DNA of 64,000 nt from JBGRQA01 sp041725895 (GCA_041725895.1 JBGRQA010000026.1:25034-89033); one strand, 5' to 3'; positions 1 to 8,729 are shown, numbered from the stretch's first letter. Program-made: numbers and translations. Notes: a model not told the origin generated them from the sequence alone.

Positions 1-392
1 TAAAAAAAATATGAGTAGCTAAATCGTTTCATTTGTCTTTGTTTCTTGGGTCAAATGTAGGGATTAATTTTTTCCCTCCAAATTTTTTTTGAGTTTTGAT
101 TGGAAAAAATGCTGTAAAAACTGGGTTGTTGTGTTGTGAATGGCCTTGAAAAACAAGGCTTAATGGTTTGTTGGTTTTTTGTGTGATTTTTTTTTGTTTT
201 TGAGGAGCGTTATTTTATCGCATCCTTCTGTTAAGAATTTTTAATCCAGTAATTGTGCCGGGGTAGGTTCGGGATGGTAGTCTTTGGGTTTATCGAATTT
301 TGGATCTTCAGCGCAAGTTCCCGTGATGGATTGCGATAAAATGCAGGGTGAATGGTTTATGGAAAAAACTGAATCCAGTTGTAAAGTGATCT
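1..392. other. A/T-rich stretch without a gene
   Basis: No convincing coding frame, RNA gene or repeat is visible here. It is rich in T and A runs. The only recognisable element nearby is the terminator that follows at 393-425. Confidence 0.5.
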
Positions 393-425
393 AAAAAAAA
401 AAGGAAAGTGTGATTCACTTTCCTT
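393..425 (-). terminator. Intrinsic terminator of the small coiled-coil gene
   Basis: A 10-bp perfect inverted repeat (401-410 with 416-425) is flanked by a run of ten A on the plus strand, which reads as a T tract on the minus strand. It lies just beyond the stop of the minus-strand gene at 433-774. Confidence 0.8.
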
Positions 426-432
426 TCCAATT

Positions 433-774
433 CTATTTCAATCCCTCAAGTTCTTTTTGAAGCTCTTCGATTTGTTTCTGTATTTTCTCTTTCTGAGTAT
501 TCTTTTTGGCATCCTTTAAGTATTCGATGTTCTTGATCAATTCATCCAAATCTTCAAACGCAAATTGATTTACCTGGTATTTGAAGATGTATTTCAATAC
601 TTCTTTGGTTTCTGCTTCTGAAAAGGAACTTAGAAAGGTTTTGTAGGCTCCGGACTTCAATTTGGCTCCGCCTACAACGGTTTTAAATATTTTTCCTGCT
701 TCGGTTGGAGTAAAGCTTGAAAAACTCATCCCTATATCCTTAAGGGCCTTTTCATGTTTTGTCGTTTTTTTCAT
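433..774 (-). CDS. Small helical protein with C-terminal coiled coil, function unknown
   Basis: A 113-residue, lysine- and glutamate-rich protein that I do not recognise. Residues 1-75 look mostly helical. Residues about 80-113 form a short heptad-like coiled coil ending in a QIEELQKELEGLK pattern, which suggests self-association or a partner protein. There is no signal peptide or membrane segment, so it is probably cytoplasmic. It stands alone, ends in a clear terminator and is divergent from the outer-membrane protein gene at 964. The start is the only upstream ATG in frame. The coding call rests on length, sensible composition and the matching terminator. Confidence 0.7.
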   Translation of the reverse strand: MKKTTKHEKALKDIGMSFSSFTPTEAGKIFKTVVGGAKLKSGAYKTFLSSFSEAETKEVLKYIFKYQVNQFAFEDLDELIKNIEYLKDAKKNTQKEKIQKQIEELQKELEGLK

Positions 775-963
775 TTCTATTTAGTTTTAATTGTAAGTTT
801 CTATGTTGTTATTTCAAAATTACATCAAAATATATAAAAATTCTAAATGTTTTACAAATTTTAAGATAATTCAATCCTATAGTACAGTTTAATTACTTAT
901 TTTTAGTCTTCCTAAACCTTATAACATTTCTTGCAGGATTCCTGTATAAACCCTATCGTTTTT

Positions 964-3378
964 ATGAATCGAATTCTTTTTCTTGTTGCATTCAGTTTTA
1001 TCTCAATATCTGTTGTTTTTTCACAGAGTAAGGTGATGAAGGGGAGAGTTGTAGATGTTGAAAGTGGTAATGGCCTTCCATTTGTTAATATTCTTTTTAA
1101 TGATTCTCAACAGGGAACAATTAGTAATATTGATGGTTATTTCGAGTTTGTGATTCCTTCGGATTTGAATACTCTTCGCTTTAGCTATGTGGGCTATAAA
1201 GAGAAAACGCTTATGTTGGAAGGTGAATTGCTCCAGCAAATGCTAAAGATCTCTATGGAAACTCAAGTGGAGGAATTGGAAGAAGTTAAAGTTTTGCCAG
1301 GAGAGAATCCAGCTCATCGGATTGTTCAAAATTTGGTTCGAAACCGGGCAAAGAATGATCCGGAGAATCTGAAATCTTTTTCCTATCTAGGGTATCATAA
1401 AATGAAGTTTAATTTGAATTTTCAGGAATTGTTGGCGAAAATTCCGGTAGAAGAAAGGAATAATCCTGAGCTGGAATGGTTGAAAGATCATGACCTTTTG
1501 TTTATGGAATCCCTTAGTGAACGGAAATTTCTTAGGCCTGATCATAGTAAGGAAAAGGTTATCTCTTCAAGAATATCCGGCTATAAGAATCCGGAAATGG
1601 CTTTGTTGTCAAGTCAATTGCAATCCTTCTCCTTTTACAAGGATTTTGTTGAGCTTTCGGAAACCCGATACTTGAGTCCGGTTTCTCCTGGTAGTCATCA
1701 AAAGTATTTGTTTCTTTTGGAAGACACCTTGTATAATGCTCAAAAAGACACAGTTTTTGTGATCTCTTTTCGACCACGGAAGGGGAAGAATTTTAAAGGT
1801 TTGAAGGGAACCATATACGTTAATTCCAGGGGCTACGCTTTGCAAAATGTAATCGCCGGTCCGGCGCAAAAGCAGAGGGGGTTGAACCTCTCAGTTCAGC
1901 AAAAGTACGAATTGGTGGATGGAGTTCACTGGTTTCCGGTTCAGTTGAATACGAAGATTCAAATGGACGGATTGGTATTGAATGGCCCTTTGAAAGATGT
2001 TGCTATTGTAGGTGATGGTAAGTCTTATCTTATGAATGTTTTGATCAATCCTCCTCTAAACCGTAAGGATTTTGATGAAGTAGAGGTGGAGGTTGCTCCC
2101 GAGGCGTATGAAAAAGGGGAAGAAGTTCTTTCCGGTTACCGGGTTCGGCCATTAACCAAGCAGGAATTGGAAACTTACCATAAAATAGACAGTCTGGGGG
2201 CAGCAAATCACCTGGATCGAAAGTTGGATGCTATTATGTCCCTGATGTGGGGGAAGATGCCTTTGGGGGCAGTGGATCTTGATTTGAAACGATTGATTGG
2301 TTTTGATGGGCATCAGGGGTTTCGCCTGGGGCTGGGGTTAACCACTAATGAGAAACTGTTGAAATGGGCTGAAGTAGGTGGCTATACCGCTTATGGCTTT
2401 CGGGATAAGGAGTGGAAGTATGGTGGACATTTGAAATTGCATCCTTTTTCCGATAAGAATAATTATTTGTTAGGAAGCTATGCCAATGATTTGAGGGAAA
2501 CTGGAGGTAGCTGGTTTTTGGATGATAAGGCAGTTCAGTCTTCCGAAAGTTTCCGACCCTTTTTGCTGAAAGAATTTGATCAGGAGGAGGTGTATCGGCT
2601 TGGTCTTGGAACAGTCCTGTTTCCTTCACTCCGTGTGGAAGGTTATTGGGAACACAGCCAGCGTAAAAGTTTGGATGATTACCGTTTTCTTGAAAATGCT
2701 GCCCAAATCAATCAATACAAGTTTAGTGAAGCTGGTCTGATGTTTCGTTTTGCTTACAATGAAAAATTCATGAAGACGCAAAAGCATAAGATCTCTCTGG
2801 GAACAAAGTACCCAATGCTTTGGCTGAACATAGCACGCGGATTGAGTGTGTTGGATGGAGAGTACGAGTATACCCGTTTGGAAATGAAAGCGAAGGGCAG
2901 TTGTGTATGCAGGGGATTAGGGAAGAGTTATGTAACCCTTATGGGAGGATGGATTGATGCGGATTTGCCCTTGACGGCCCTGTTCAATAACCGTCCAGGG
3001 TTTAACAAATCTGAACCTATTGCAGTCGATAACAACTTTAATACCATGCGAATAAATGAATTTGCATCCGATAGGTATGTTGCCCTGTTTTTCAAGCAGG
3101 ATTTTGGCAGTCTTCTTTTCAAAACACCCTATTTTCAACCGGAATTGGCTTTGGTACATCACATGGGCTGGGGGGATCTTTCGCATCCCGAAAGCCATTT
3201 AAATTCAGATGTGAAAATTATGAATAAAGGCTTTTTCGAAAGTGGAGTACAGGTGAATTCCATTCTAAAAGGTTTGTTCAATATTGGGGTGGGGGCCTAC
3301 TATCGTTATGGTCCTTTTGCCTTTGATCGGTTTTCTAATAATTTGGCAGTAAAAATGACTTTAAGTTATAGTCTGTAA
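964..3378 (+). CDS. DUF5686-type outer-membrane protein with CarboxypepD_reg-like N-terminus
   Basis: About 804 residues from the ATG at 964, which directly precedes a signal peptide (MNRILFLVAFSFISISVVFS). An upstream in-frame start at 931 would put 11 residues before the signal peptide and is less likely. Residues about 22-110 form a carboxypeptidase-D regulatory-like beta-sandwich (GRVVDVESGNGLPFVNI, DGYFEF, FSYVGYKEK), common at the N-terminus of Bacteroidota outer-membrane proteins. The rest matches the DUF5686 family, rich in aromatic and alternating beta-strand segments and ending in a strand that fits a beta-barrel C-terminus. The protein is probably in the outer membrane. Its molecular role is not established; members are often annotated only as carboxypeptidase-like regulatory-domain proteins. 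It appears monocistronic. Confidence 0.85.
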   Translation: MNRILFLVAFSFISISVVFSQSKVMKGRVVDVESGNGLPFVNILFNDSQQGTISNIDGYFEFVIPSDLNTLRFSYVGYKEKTLMLEGELLQQMLKISMETQVEELEEVKVLPGENPAHRIVQNLVRNRAKNDPENLKSFSYLGYHKMKFNLNFQELLAKIPVEERNNPELEWLKDHDLLFMESLSERKFLRPDHSKEKVISSRISGYKNPEMALLSSQLQSFSFYKDFVELSETRYLSPVSPGSHQKYLFLLEDTLYNAQKDTVFVISFRPRKGKNFKGLKGTIYVNSRGYALQNVIAGPAQKQRGLNLSVQQKYELVDGVHWFPVQLNTKIQMDGLVLNGPLKDVAIVGDGKSYLMNVLINPPLNRKDFDEVEVEVAPEAYEKGEEVLSGYRVRPLTKQELETYHKIDSLGAANHLDRKLDAIMSLMWGKMPLGAVDLDLKRLIGFDGHQGFRLGLGLTTNEKLLKWAEVGGYTAYGFRDKEWKYGGHLKLHPFSDKNNYLLGSYANDLRETGGSWFLDDKAVQSSESFRPFLLKEFDQEEVYRLGLGTVLFPSLRVEGYWEHSQRKSLDDYRFLENAAQINQYKFSEAGLMFRFAYNEKFMKTQKHKISLGTKYPMLWLNIARGLSVLDGEYEYTRLEMKAKGSCVCRGLGKSYVTLMGGWIDADLPLTALFNNRPGFNKSEPIAVDNNFNTMRINEFASDRYVALFFKQDFGSLLFKTPYFQPELALVHHMGWGDLSHPESHLNSDVKIMNKGFFESGVQVNSILKGLFNIGVGAYYRYGPFAFDRFSNNLAVKMTLSYSL

Positions 3379-3564
3379 TTTCTTCGGTATGCAATCCTGA
3401 TGTTTATGCCAGTAATACCAACTGGTGGTTTTACTCTGTATCTCTATTTTTTTGTCATTACGAATTTCTTTTGATTGTAAATGGTCTTTGTGTCGTTTTT
3501 ATCTGTTCTTTCAAAGTAAAGATTCTTTATCTTTGGGCACTTTTGAAACCAAGTAATTGAATCA

Positions 3565-4392
3565 ATGATTGATTTTAAGATAGACGAGGAGAAATGTATT
3601 TCCTGTGGTTTATGTGCACAGGAGTGCCCTATGGGGATTATAGAGATAAAGGATTTGCCCCTGATTCGTAAAGGAAAAGAAGCCTTGTGCTTGAGATGCC
3701 AGCACTGTTTAGCGGTTTGTCCTACCGCAGCTTTGTCCATTTTGGGTAAAAAGCCGGAAGATAGCGTATCGGTAAATGGAGCAATGCCTAAGCCGGAGGA
3801 GTTGACCCGAATGATCAAAACCCGCCGATCCATTCGAAAATACAAGGACGAAAATGTGGATGCCGATCTGATTCGGGAGTTGTTGGAAACTGCCTCCTAT
3901 GCACCTACTGGTCACAACGACAATGCAGTGTTGTTTTCTATCCTTGATGATAAGAAACAGATGATGAAATTCAGAGAATTGGTCTATGCAGCCATAAAAG
4001 AGGAGGGGGATGCCGGCACTCTGGAGGAGCGTTTTCGTTTTCTGCAAGGCATTCAAAGAGTTTGGGAGAAAAAGGGAGTGGATGTAATCTTCCGGGATGC
4101 TCCGCATGTTCTGATTGCCAGTGCTCCCACTGATGGCGGTTCGGCCATGTCAGACTCTATGATTGCTCTTTCCTACTTTGAATTGTTGGCTAACTCCTAT
4201 GGATTGGGTGTTCTTTGGAACGGGATGATTCAATGGGCTATCAACGATATTTCTCCAAAGTTGAGGAAACACATCGGAATACCGGAGGATCATGAAATTG
4301 GGTATGTCTTACTGTTTGGAAAACCGACAGTGAAATATCCTCGGGGAATTCAAACCGAGGGAACGCATATCAATCGAATTACATTGGATTAG
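3565..4392 (+). CDS. Nitroreductase-family flavoprotein with N-terminal 2x[4Fe-4S] ferredoxin domain
   Basis: 275 residues. Residues 1-62 hold two ferredoxin-type cluster motifs (CISCGLCAQECP and CLRCQHCLAVCP). From about residue 80 a nitroreductase/FMN-binding domain follows, beginning with the typical TRRSIRKYKDENV segment and containing SYAPTGHNDN. The fusion implies that electrons from a low-potential donor pass through the ferredoxin part to FMN. The natural substrate is unknown, and the nitroreductase name reflects the fold only. It is cytoplasmic. A -7-like TATCTTTG sits at 3528-3535, with no good -33 partner. It lies just upstream of the trp operon but is separated from it by the trp promoter, so it is a separate unit. 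Confidence 0.88.
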   Translation: MIDFKIDEEKCISCGLCAQECPMGIIEIKDLPLIRKGKEALCLRCQHCLAVCPTAALSILGKKPEDSVSVNGAMPKPEELTRMIKTRRSIRKYKDENVDADLIRELLETASYAPTGHNDNAVLFSILDDKKQMMKFRELVYAAIKEEGDAGTLEERFRFLQGIQRVWEKKGVDVIFRDAPHVLIASAPTDGGSAMSDSMIALSYFELLANSYGLGVLWNGMIQWAINDISPKLRKHIGIPEDHEIGYVLLFGKPTVKYPRGIQTEGTHINRITLD

Positions 4393-4504
4393 CATTTGTG
4401 AGTGGAAAAAAACAAGAAAATTTATTTTTTTTGAAAGCCTTGATTCTACGAGTCTTTTAGGGAGGTAATTCCTTCCTGAAAGGGATAGAAGCCGAAGAAT
4501 GAAT

Positions 4505-4536
4505 TTGGAAATCTGAAAAATTATTTCCTAAATTTG
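4505..4536 (+). promoter_or_regulatory. trp operon promoter (Bacteroidota type)
   Basis: A TTG (4505-4507) and TAAATTTG (4529-4536) are separated by 21 bases, matching the Bacteroidota -33 TTG / -7 TAnnTTTG pattern. Transcription would begin about 4543, some 14 bases before the leader peptide start. Confidence 0.65.
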
Positions 4537-4556
4537 TTGCAAACGAATAAGACAAA

Positions 4557-4649
4557 ATGAACGGATTAGTATCTAAATATTGGTGGTGGCACAACTGTAA
4601 TCTCTCAAATACCCTGAGCAGATGTGTCCGTCCTGTATGCAAAATTTAA
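4557..4649 (+). CDS. trpL: trp leader peptide with three consecutive Trp codons
   Basis: A 30-codon reading frame (ATG at 4557, TAA at 4647) encodes a short peptide with Tyr-Trp-Trp-Trp-His at codons 8-12; the three TGG codons are at 4581-4589. It sits between a good promoter and a strong terminator (4675-4711) upstream of trpE. This is the classic layout of ribosome-mediated attenuation: with enough charged tRNA-Trp the ribosome passes the TGG run and the terminator forms; when Trp is scarce it stalls. A Bacteroidota trp leader RNA family with Trp-rich leader peptides has been described, and this appears to be a member. I could not build a convincing antiterminator by eye. Confidence 0.85.
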   Translation: MNGLVSKYWWWHNCNLSNTLSRCVRPVCKI

Positions 4650-4674
4650 TCCATTAAAATATTAATCGAGCATG

Positions 4675-4711
4675 AAGCGGTCTACTGAGAACTCAGTAGA
4701 CCGCTTTTTTT
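4675..4711 (+). terminator. trp attenuator terminator
   Basis: A perfect 13-bp stem (4677-4689 with 4692-4704), extended by two A-T pairs, has a very tight loop and is followed by seven T (4705-4711). It lies between the leader peptide stop and trpE, so it can stop transcription before the structural genes. Confidence 0.92.
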
Positions 4712-4735
4712 GTGCCAATTTTTTTAATCTCAGTC

Positions 4736-6136
4736 ATGATCAAATTTAATTATGTGAAAAAAGAGTTGCTGGCCGATGTGATTACCCCGGTGAGTATATA
4801 CCTCAAACTTCGGGATCGGTTTCCCGGAAGTCTTCTTCTGGAGAGTTCCGATTACCATAGCCCGGAGAATGCAAGTTCCTTCATTGCCTTAGAACCAATT
4901 GCTTCTATTCGTTTGGACGAGGAAGTGATTACAGAAGAAATAGGAGGAGTGCGGAATGAAATATCCCTGAAAGGAAAGGAGGTTGGTTATGTGGCCGATC
5001 GATTAAATTGCTTTGTGAAGCAATTTGATTTGGAAGATAAACAGGAAGTAGCAAAAGCCAATGCTTTGTTTGGTTTTACTGCTTACGATGCGGTGCCGGG
5101 CTTCGAGAGTCTGGAATTTGACCATTCGAAACCAGGTGTGGCGATTCCGCAAATGCATTATGCTTTGTATCGTTTTATTATCGAAGTGAACCATTTTCAC
5201 AATACCTTGAAAATAGTGGAATTGCTGCAGGAGGGAGAGGATTCTCGTCTTCGGGAGGTAGAAGATCTTCTTCGCAATCGCAATATTCCTGTTTTTGATT
5301 TTACCCCGACAGGGAGTGAGGCTTCCAATATGACGGATCAGGATTTCAAAAATCTTGTGAGTAAGGGGAAAAAACATTGTCAGCGTGGGGATGTGTTTCA
5401 GATCGTACTGTCCCGACAGTTTTCCCAGGAATACAAAGGGGACGATTTTAACTTGTATCGTGCATTGCGATCGGTAAATCCATCACCCTACCTTTTTTAC
5501 TTTGATTATGGTTCCTTTCGTATTATGGGCTCCTCGCCGGAGGCTCAGCTGGAAGTTCGAAATGGTAAAGCTTTTATTCATCCCATAGCAGGTACTTTCC
5601 GAAGAACAGGTGATGCTGTGCAGGATGCTCAGTTGGCTGAGAAACTCTTACAGGACGAGAAGGAGCAAAGTGAACATGTAATGTTGGTGGATTTGGCCAG
5701 GAACGATCTAAGTAGAAACGCCAGCGATGTGCAAGTGGAAACCTTCCGGGAGGTACAATACTTCTCTCATGTGATTCACCTGGTATCCAAAGTGTCTGGC
5801 GAATTGGCCGAAAACTACAATCCCTTCCGGCTGATGGGTGATACTTTTCCTGCGGGAACACTTTCCGGGGCTCCCAAATATAAGGCTATGGAGCTGATTG
5901 ATAGGTACGAACCCACCAAGCGGGGATTCTATGGTGGTTGTATAGGTTCTCTTGGATTTAACGGAGAGGTAAACCAGGCCATCATGATCCGGACTTTTCT
6001 TAGTAAGGACAATCGACTCTACTACCAGGCAGGGGCTGGCGTAGTGGAGAAATCCTTCGAGGAGAGTGAGTTACAAGAAGTGGATAACAAATTAGCCGCT
6101 CTGCGCAAGGCCATGGAGCTGGCTCAAAAGATATAG
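4736..6136 (+). CDS. trpE: Anthranilate synthase component I (TrpE)
   Basis: Makes anthranilate from chorismate, with ammonia from TrpG; first committed step of tryptophan synthesis, in the cytoplasm. I place the start at the ATG at 4736 (466 residues). An in-frame GTG at 4712 would begin at the attenuator T tract and adds eight hydrophobic residues. Near the N-terminus is LLESSDYHSPENA, with the LLES element of the Trp feedback site, so allosteric inhibition by tryptophan is likely. The chorismate-binding domain shows FQIVLSRQFSQ, GSSPEAQLE, HPIAGTFRRTGD, DLARNDL, GTLSGAPKYKAM and GFYGGCIG, all expected for an active enzyme. It is the first structural gene of trpEGDCFBA, under attenuator control, and ends 3 bases before trpG. 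Confidence 0.97.
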   Translation: MIKFNYVKKELLADVITPVSIYLKLRDRFPGSLLLESSDYHSPENASSFIALEPIASIRLDEEVITEEIGGVRNEISLKGKEVGYVADRLNCFVKQFDLEDKQEVAKANALFGFTAYDAVPGFESLEFDHSKPGVAIPQMHYALYRFIIEVNHFHNTLKIVELLQEGEDSRLREVEDLLRNRNIPVFDFTPTGSEASNMTDQDFKNLVSKGKKHCQRGDVFQIVLSRQFSQEYKGDDFNLYRALRSVNPSPYLFYFDYGSFRIMGSSPEAQLEVRNGKAFIHPIAGTFRRTGDAVQDAQLAEKLLQDEKEQSEHVMLVDLARNDLSRNASDVQVETFREVQYFSHVIHLVSKVSGELAENYNPFRLMGDTFPAGTLSGAPKYKAMELIDRYEPTKRGFYGGCIGSLGFNGEVNQAIMIRTFLSKDNRLYYQAGAGVVEKSFEESELQEVDNKLAALRKAMELAQKI

Positions 6137-6139
6137 CTC

Positions 6140-6709
6140 ATGCGAATATTGGTATTAGACAACTACGACTCTTTCACCTATAATTTGGTGGAGTACTTGC
6201 GAAAATTGAATCCGGGAAGTATTGATATCTGCCGCAACCGGGAGATTGGCCCGGATCAGGTAGACAATTACGATAAAATACTCCTTTCACCCGGTCCGGG
6301 AATTCCTGATGAAGCTGGAATTCTGAAGAAAGTAATTCGGGATTATGCCGGTAAAAAATCCATTTTGGGAATTTGTTTGGGACATCAGGCCATTGCCGAA
6401 GTGTTTGGGGGCAAATTGGAGAATCCTGAAAGGGTTTATCATGGTATTGCCAGTCCCATTCGGAGAATGAGCGGAGAAAAGGGAGTTCTGAGAGGCATTG
6501 GTAAAGAATTTATCGCCGGGCGTTACCATTCCTGGAACGTATCCCGGAAGGAATTACCCGATTGCCTTGAGATAACCTGCGAGGATGAGCAAGGCATGAT
6601 TATGGGGCTTCGGCACAAAGATTTTGATGTGGAAGGACTTCAGTTTCACCCCGAATCCGTACTTACCCCCAACGGCCTGGAGATGCTCCGTAACTGGATA
6701 AAGGCTTGA
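6140..6709 (+). CDS. trpG: Anthranilate synthase component II, glutamine amidotransferase (TrpG)
   Basis: 189 residues, normal for a stand-alone class I amidotransferase subunit. It hydrolyses glutamine and passes ammonia to TrpE. The N-terminus LVLDNYDSFTYNLVEYL, the oxyanion segment LLSPGPGIPDEAG, the nucleophile loop LGICLGHQAIAEVFGG (catalytic Cys) and the C-terminal FHPESVLTP (His-Glu of the triad) are all present. The ATG lies 3 bases after the trpE stop, indicating translational coupling. In some bacteria the same protein also serves p-aminobenzoate synthesis, but its place here argues for tryptophan. Confidence 0.96.
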   Translation: MRILVLDNYDSFTYNLVEYLRKLNPGSIDICRNREIGPDQVDNYDKILLSPGPGIPDEAGILKKVIRDYAGKKSILGICLGHQAIAEVFGGKLENPERVYHGIASPIRRMSGEKGVLRGIGKEFIAGRYHSWNVSRKELPDCLEITCEDEQGMIMGLRHKDFDVEGLQFHPESVLTPNGLEMLRNWIKA

Positions 6710-6735
6710 TATTAGGATATAGGTATTTATAGTAA

Positions 6736-6755
6736 GGACAGGATACATCCAGTCC
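6736..6755. repeat. Intercistronic palindrome in the trpG-trpD gap
   Basis: GGACAGGATACATCCAGTCC is an inverted repeat with one A/A mismatch around an AC centre. It is preceded by a GGATATAGGTAT-type stretch and AGTAAGG, and belongs to the repeat family also found at 7802-7853 and 8689-8729. Confidence 0.7.
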
Positions 6756-6777
6756 GTTTTACCAAGACAACAAAACC

Positions 6778-7770
6778 ATGAAAAACATACTTCATCACTT
6801 ATTCGAACACAAAACTCTTACGGCCGGTGAAGCCGAAGAGGTACTGGTACGTATTGCCACCGGCAATTACAACGAAGCGCAGATTACAGCTTTTCTAACT
6901 GTGTTCAGAATGCGCAGCATTACGGTAGAGGAATTGAAAGGCTTTCGGAATGCCTTGCTTCGTCTTTGTACTCCCGTTGATCTTTCTGAATACAATGGCA
7001 TTGACCTTTGCGGTACCGGCGGCGATGGTAAGAATACCTTCAATATCTCCACTTTAGCTTCATTTTTGGTAGCCGGAGCCGGTGAGAAAGTTACCAAACA
7101 TGGTAACTACGGGGTTTCTTCTTTCTGTGGCTCCTCCAATGTGATGGAGAGCTTTGGCTACCGGTTTAAGCGAACTGAATTGGAGTTGAAAGAGGATCTG
7201 GACAAGGCCGGTATTTGTTTTTTACATGCTCCTCTATTCAATTCTGCGATGAAGAATGTGGCCCCCATTCGTCGCGATCTGGGTGTACGAACCTTCTTCA
7301 ACATGCTGGGGCCACTGGTGAATCCATCTTGTCCCCGACATCAGATTGTTGGAGTCTTCGATTTGGAATTGGCTCGTTTGTACCAATATCTTTTACAGGA
7401 GACCGATACCCGTTTCACGGTGATTCACAGTATTGATGGTTACGACGAGGTTTCCCTTACCGATAAGGTGAAGTTGGTTGGCAACTCAATGGAGGAACTG
7501 GTCGAACCCCGGCAGCTGGGCTTTGAGAATTTGAAACCGGAAGATTTGTATGGAGGCACTACGGTTGAAGAAGCCGCCAAATTATTCGTAAAGATTCTGA
7601 AGAGAGAGGGTACAGAGGCTCAGAATTCCGTGGTAATTGCCAATGCCGGTCTGGCCATTCATTGCATTCACCCTGAAATTTCACGAGCAGAGGCCATGGA
7701 TCGTGCTAAGGAATCACTTGAATCCGGCAGTGCTTACCATGTGCTAAATACCCTTATCAACAGGCAATAG
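6778..7770 (+). CDS. trpD: Anthranilate phosphoribosyltransferase (TrpD)
   Basis: 330 residues, standard length. It transfers the phosphoribosyl group of PRPP to anthranilate. Visible motifs: the PRPP/Mg site GTGGDGKNTFNIST (residues about 79-92), KHGNYGVSSFCGSSNVMESFG (anthranilate and ribose-phosphate contacts), IRRDLGVRTFFNMLGPLVNP and HSIDGYDEVSLT, all typical of the family. Third gene of the operon; 68 bases separate it from trpG, and the gap holds one of the palindromic repeats. No amidotransferase domain is fused, in agreement with the separate trpG. Confidence 0.97.
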   Translation: MKNILHHLFEHKTLTAGEAEEVLVRIATGNYNEAQITAFLTVFRMRSITVEELKGFRNALLRLCTPVDLSEYNGIDLCGTGGDGKNTFNISTLASFLVAGAGEKVTKHGNYGVSSFCGSSNVMESFGYRFKRTELELKEDLDKAGICFLHAPLFNSAMKNVAPIRRDLGVRTFFNMLGPLVNPSCPRHQIVGVFDLELARLYQYLLQETDTRFTVIHSIDGYDEVSLTDKVKLVGNSMEELVEPRQLGFENLKPEDLYGGTTVEEAAKLFVKILKREGTEAQNSVVIANAGLAIHCIHPEISRAEAMDRAKESLESGSAYHVLNTLINRQ

Positions 7771-7801
7771 TGGGATTTGTATATCCTGGCATAGTATAGA
7801 G

Positions 7802-7853
7802 TCAGGATACATCCTGATATAGGTATAGAGTAAGGTCAGGACATGTCCTAACC
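7802..7853. repeat. Two intercistronic palindromes in the trpD-trpC gap
   Basis: TCAGGATACATCCTGA (7802-7817) is a perfect 7-bp inverted repeat around AC. AGGACATGTCCT (7838-7849) is a perfect palindrome, extended by GGT/ACC at 7834 and 7853. They are joined by a GATATAGGTATAGAGTAAGG linker shared in part with the neighbouring gaps. Confidence 0.75.
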
Positions 7854-7873
7854 GAATTACAAATCATGAAATC

Positions 7874-8677
7874 ATGCAAAACACAACCAACATCCTTAAA
7901 AATATAGTCCATCGAAAGCGGGCTGAAGTGGCACTGCAGAAGGTGCAGCAGCCCATTTACACACTGATGGAATCTCCTCACTTTTTACGTGCATCCTTTT
8001 CGGCAAAAGAGGCCCTATTGGGAAGTAGGAGTTCGGGCATAATAGCAGAATTCAAACGTCAATCTCCATCCAAAGGCCTGATCAATGGGAAAGTGAGGGT
8101 GAATGATGTGGTGACTTCCTACCAGGAGGCCGGAGCTTCTATGGTTTCGGTACTTACCGATGAGCATTTTTTTGGGGCACAAAGCAATGATTTTGCCATT
8201 GCCCGTGATGTCTTGAATATTCCCTTGCTACGAAAAGATTTTACTGTCGATCCTTACCAAATCTACCAGGCCAAAGCCATGGGGGCCGACGTGATTCTTT
8301 TGATTGCAGCCATTCTGGAACCGGATCGTTGTCGAGATCTGGCTTTTCTCGCTCATGATTTGGGAATGGAGGTATTGCTGGAACTTCACGATGAATCGGA
8401 ACTGGAATATGTGAATGAATTTGTTGATTTGGTAGGCATCAACAATCGGAACCTGGAGGATTTTTCGGTTGATACCGAACGTTCTCTACGTTTGGCCAAA
8501 CAGTTGCCTTCAAATCTGATTCGTGTTGCCGAATCGGGCCTTTCGGATGTGGCAACCGTTCAGGAGATGAAAGAGAAGGGATTTCAGGCTTTCCTCATGG
8601 GAGAGTATTTCATGCGTCACGATCTGCCAGGTACTGCTTGTCGTGATTTCATTCGAAACCTTCAGCGACAGTCTTAG
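7874..8677 (+). CDS. trpC: Indole-3-glycerol phosphate synthase (TrpC)
   Basis: 267 residues, normal for a monofunctional enzyme. It closes carboxyphenylamino-deoxyribulose phosphate to indole-3-glycerol phosphate. The TIM-barrel signature is clear: IAEFKRQSPSKGLI (catalytic Lys region), VLTDEHFFGAQ, LLRKDFTVDPYQIYQAKAMGAD (catalytic Lys/Asp), LVGINNRNLEDFSVD and RVAESGLSD (phosphate site). Fourth gene of the operon, not fused to TrpF. The gap upstream contains two palindromes and the gap downstream another two. Confidence 0.97.
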   Translation: MQNTTNILKNIVHRKRAEVALQKVQQPIYTLMESPHFLRASFSAKEALLGSRSSGIIAEFKRQSPSKGLINGKVRVNDVVTSYQEAGASMVSVLTDEHFFGAQSNDFAIARDVLNIPLLRKDFTVDPYQIYQAKAMGADVILLIAAILEPDRCRDLAFLAHDLGMEVLLELHDESELEYVNEFVDLVGINNRNLEDFSVDTERSLRLAKQLPSNLIRVAESGLSDVATVQEMKEKGFQAFLMGEYFMRHDLPGTACRDFIRNLQRQS

Positions 8678-8688
8678 TTTTATAGTAA

Positions 8689-8729
8689 AAGATACATCTT
8701 GATAGAGTAAGGACAGGACATGTCCTGTC
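8689..8729. repeat. Two intercistronic palindromes in the trpC-trpF gap
   Basis: AAGATACATCTT (8689-8700) and GACAGGACATGTCCTGTC (8712-8729, a perfect 18-base palindrome) are linked by GATAGAGTAAG, the same arrangement as in the trpD-trpC gap. Confidence 0.78.

Noticed and set aside
4712..4735. Upstream GTG start for trpE
   Set aside because: It falls at the attenuator T tract; the ATG at 4736 gives the standard TrpE N-terminus.
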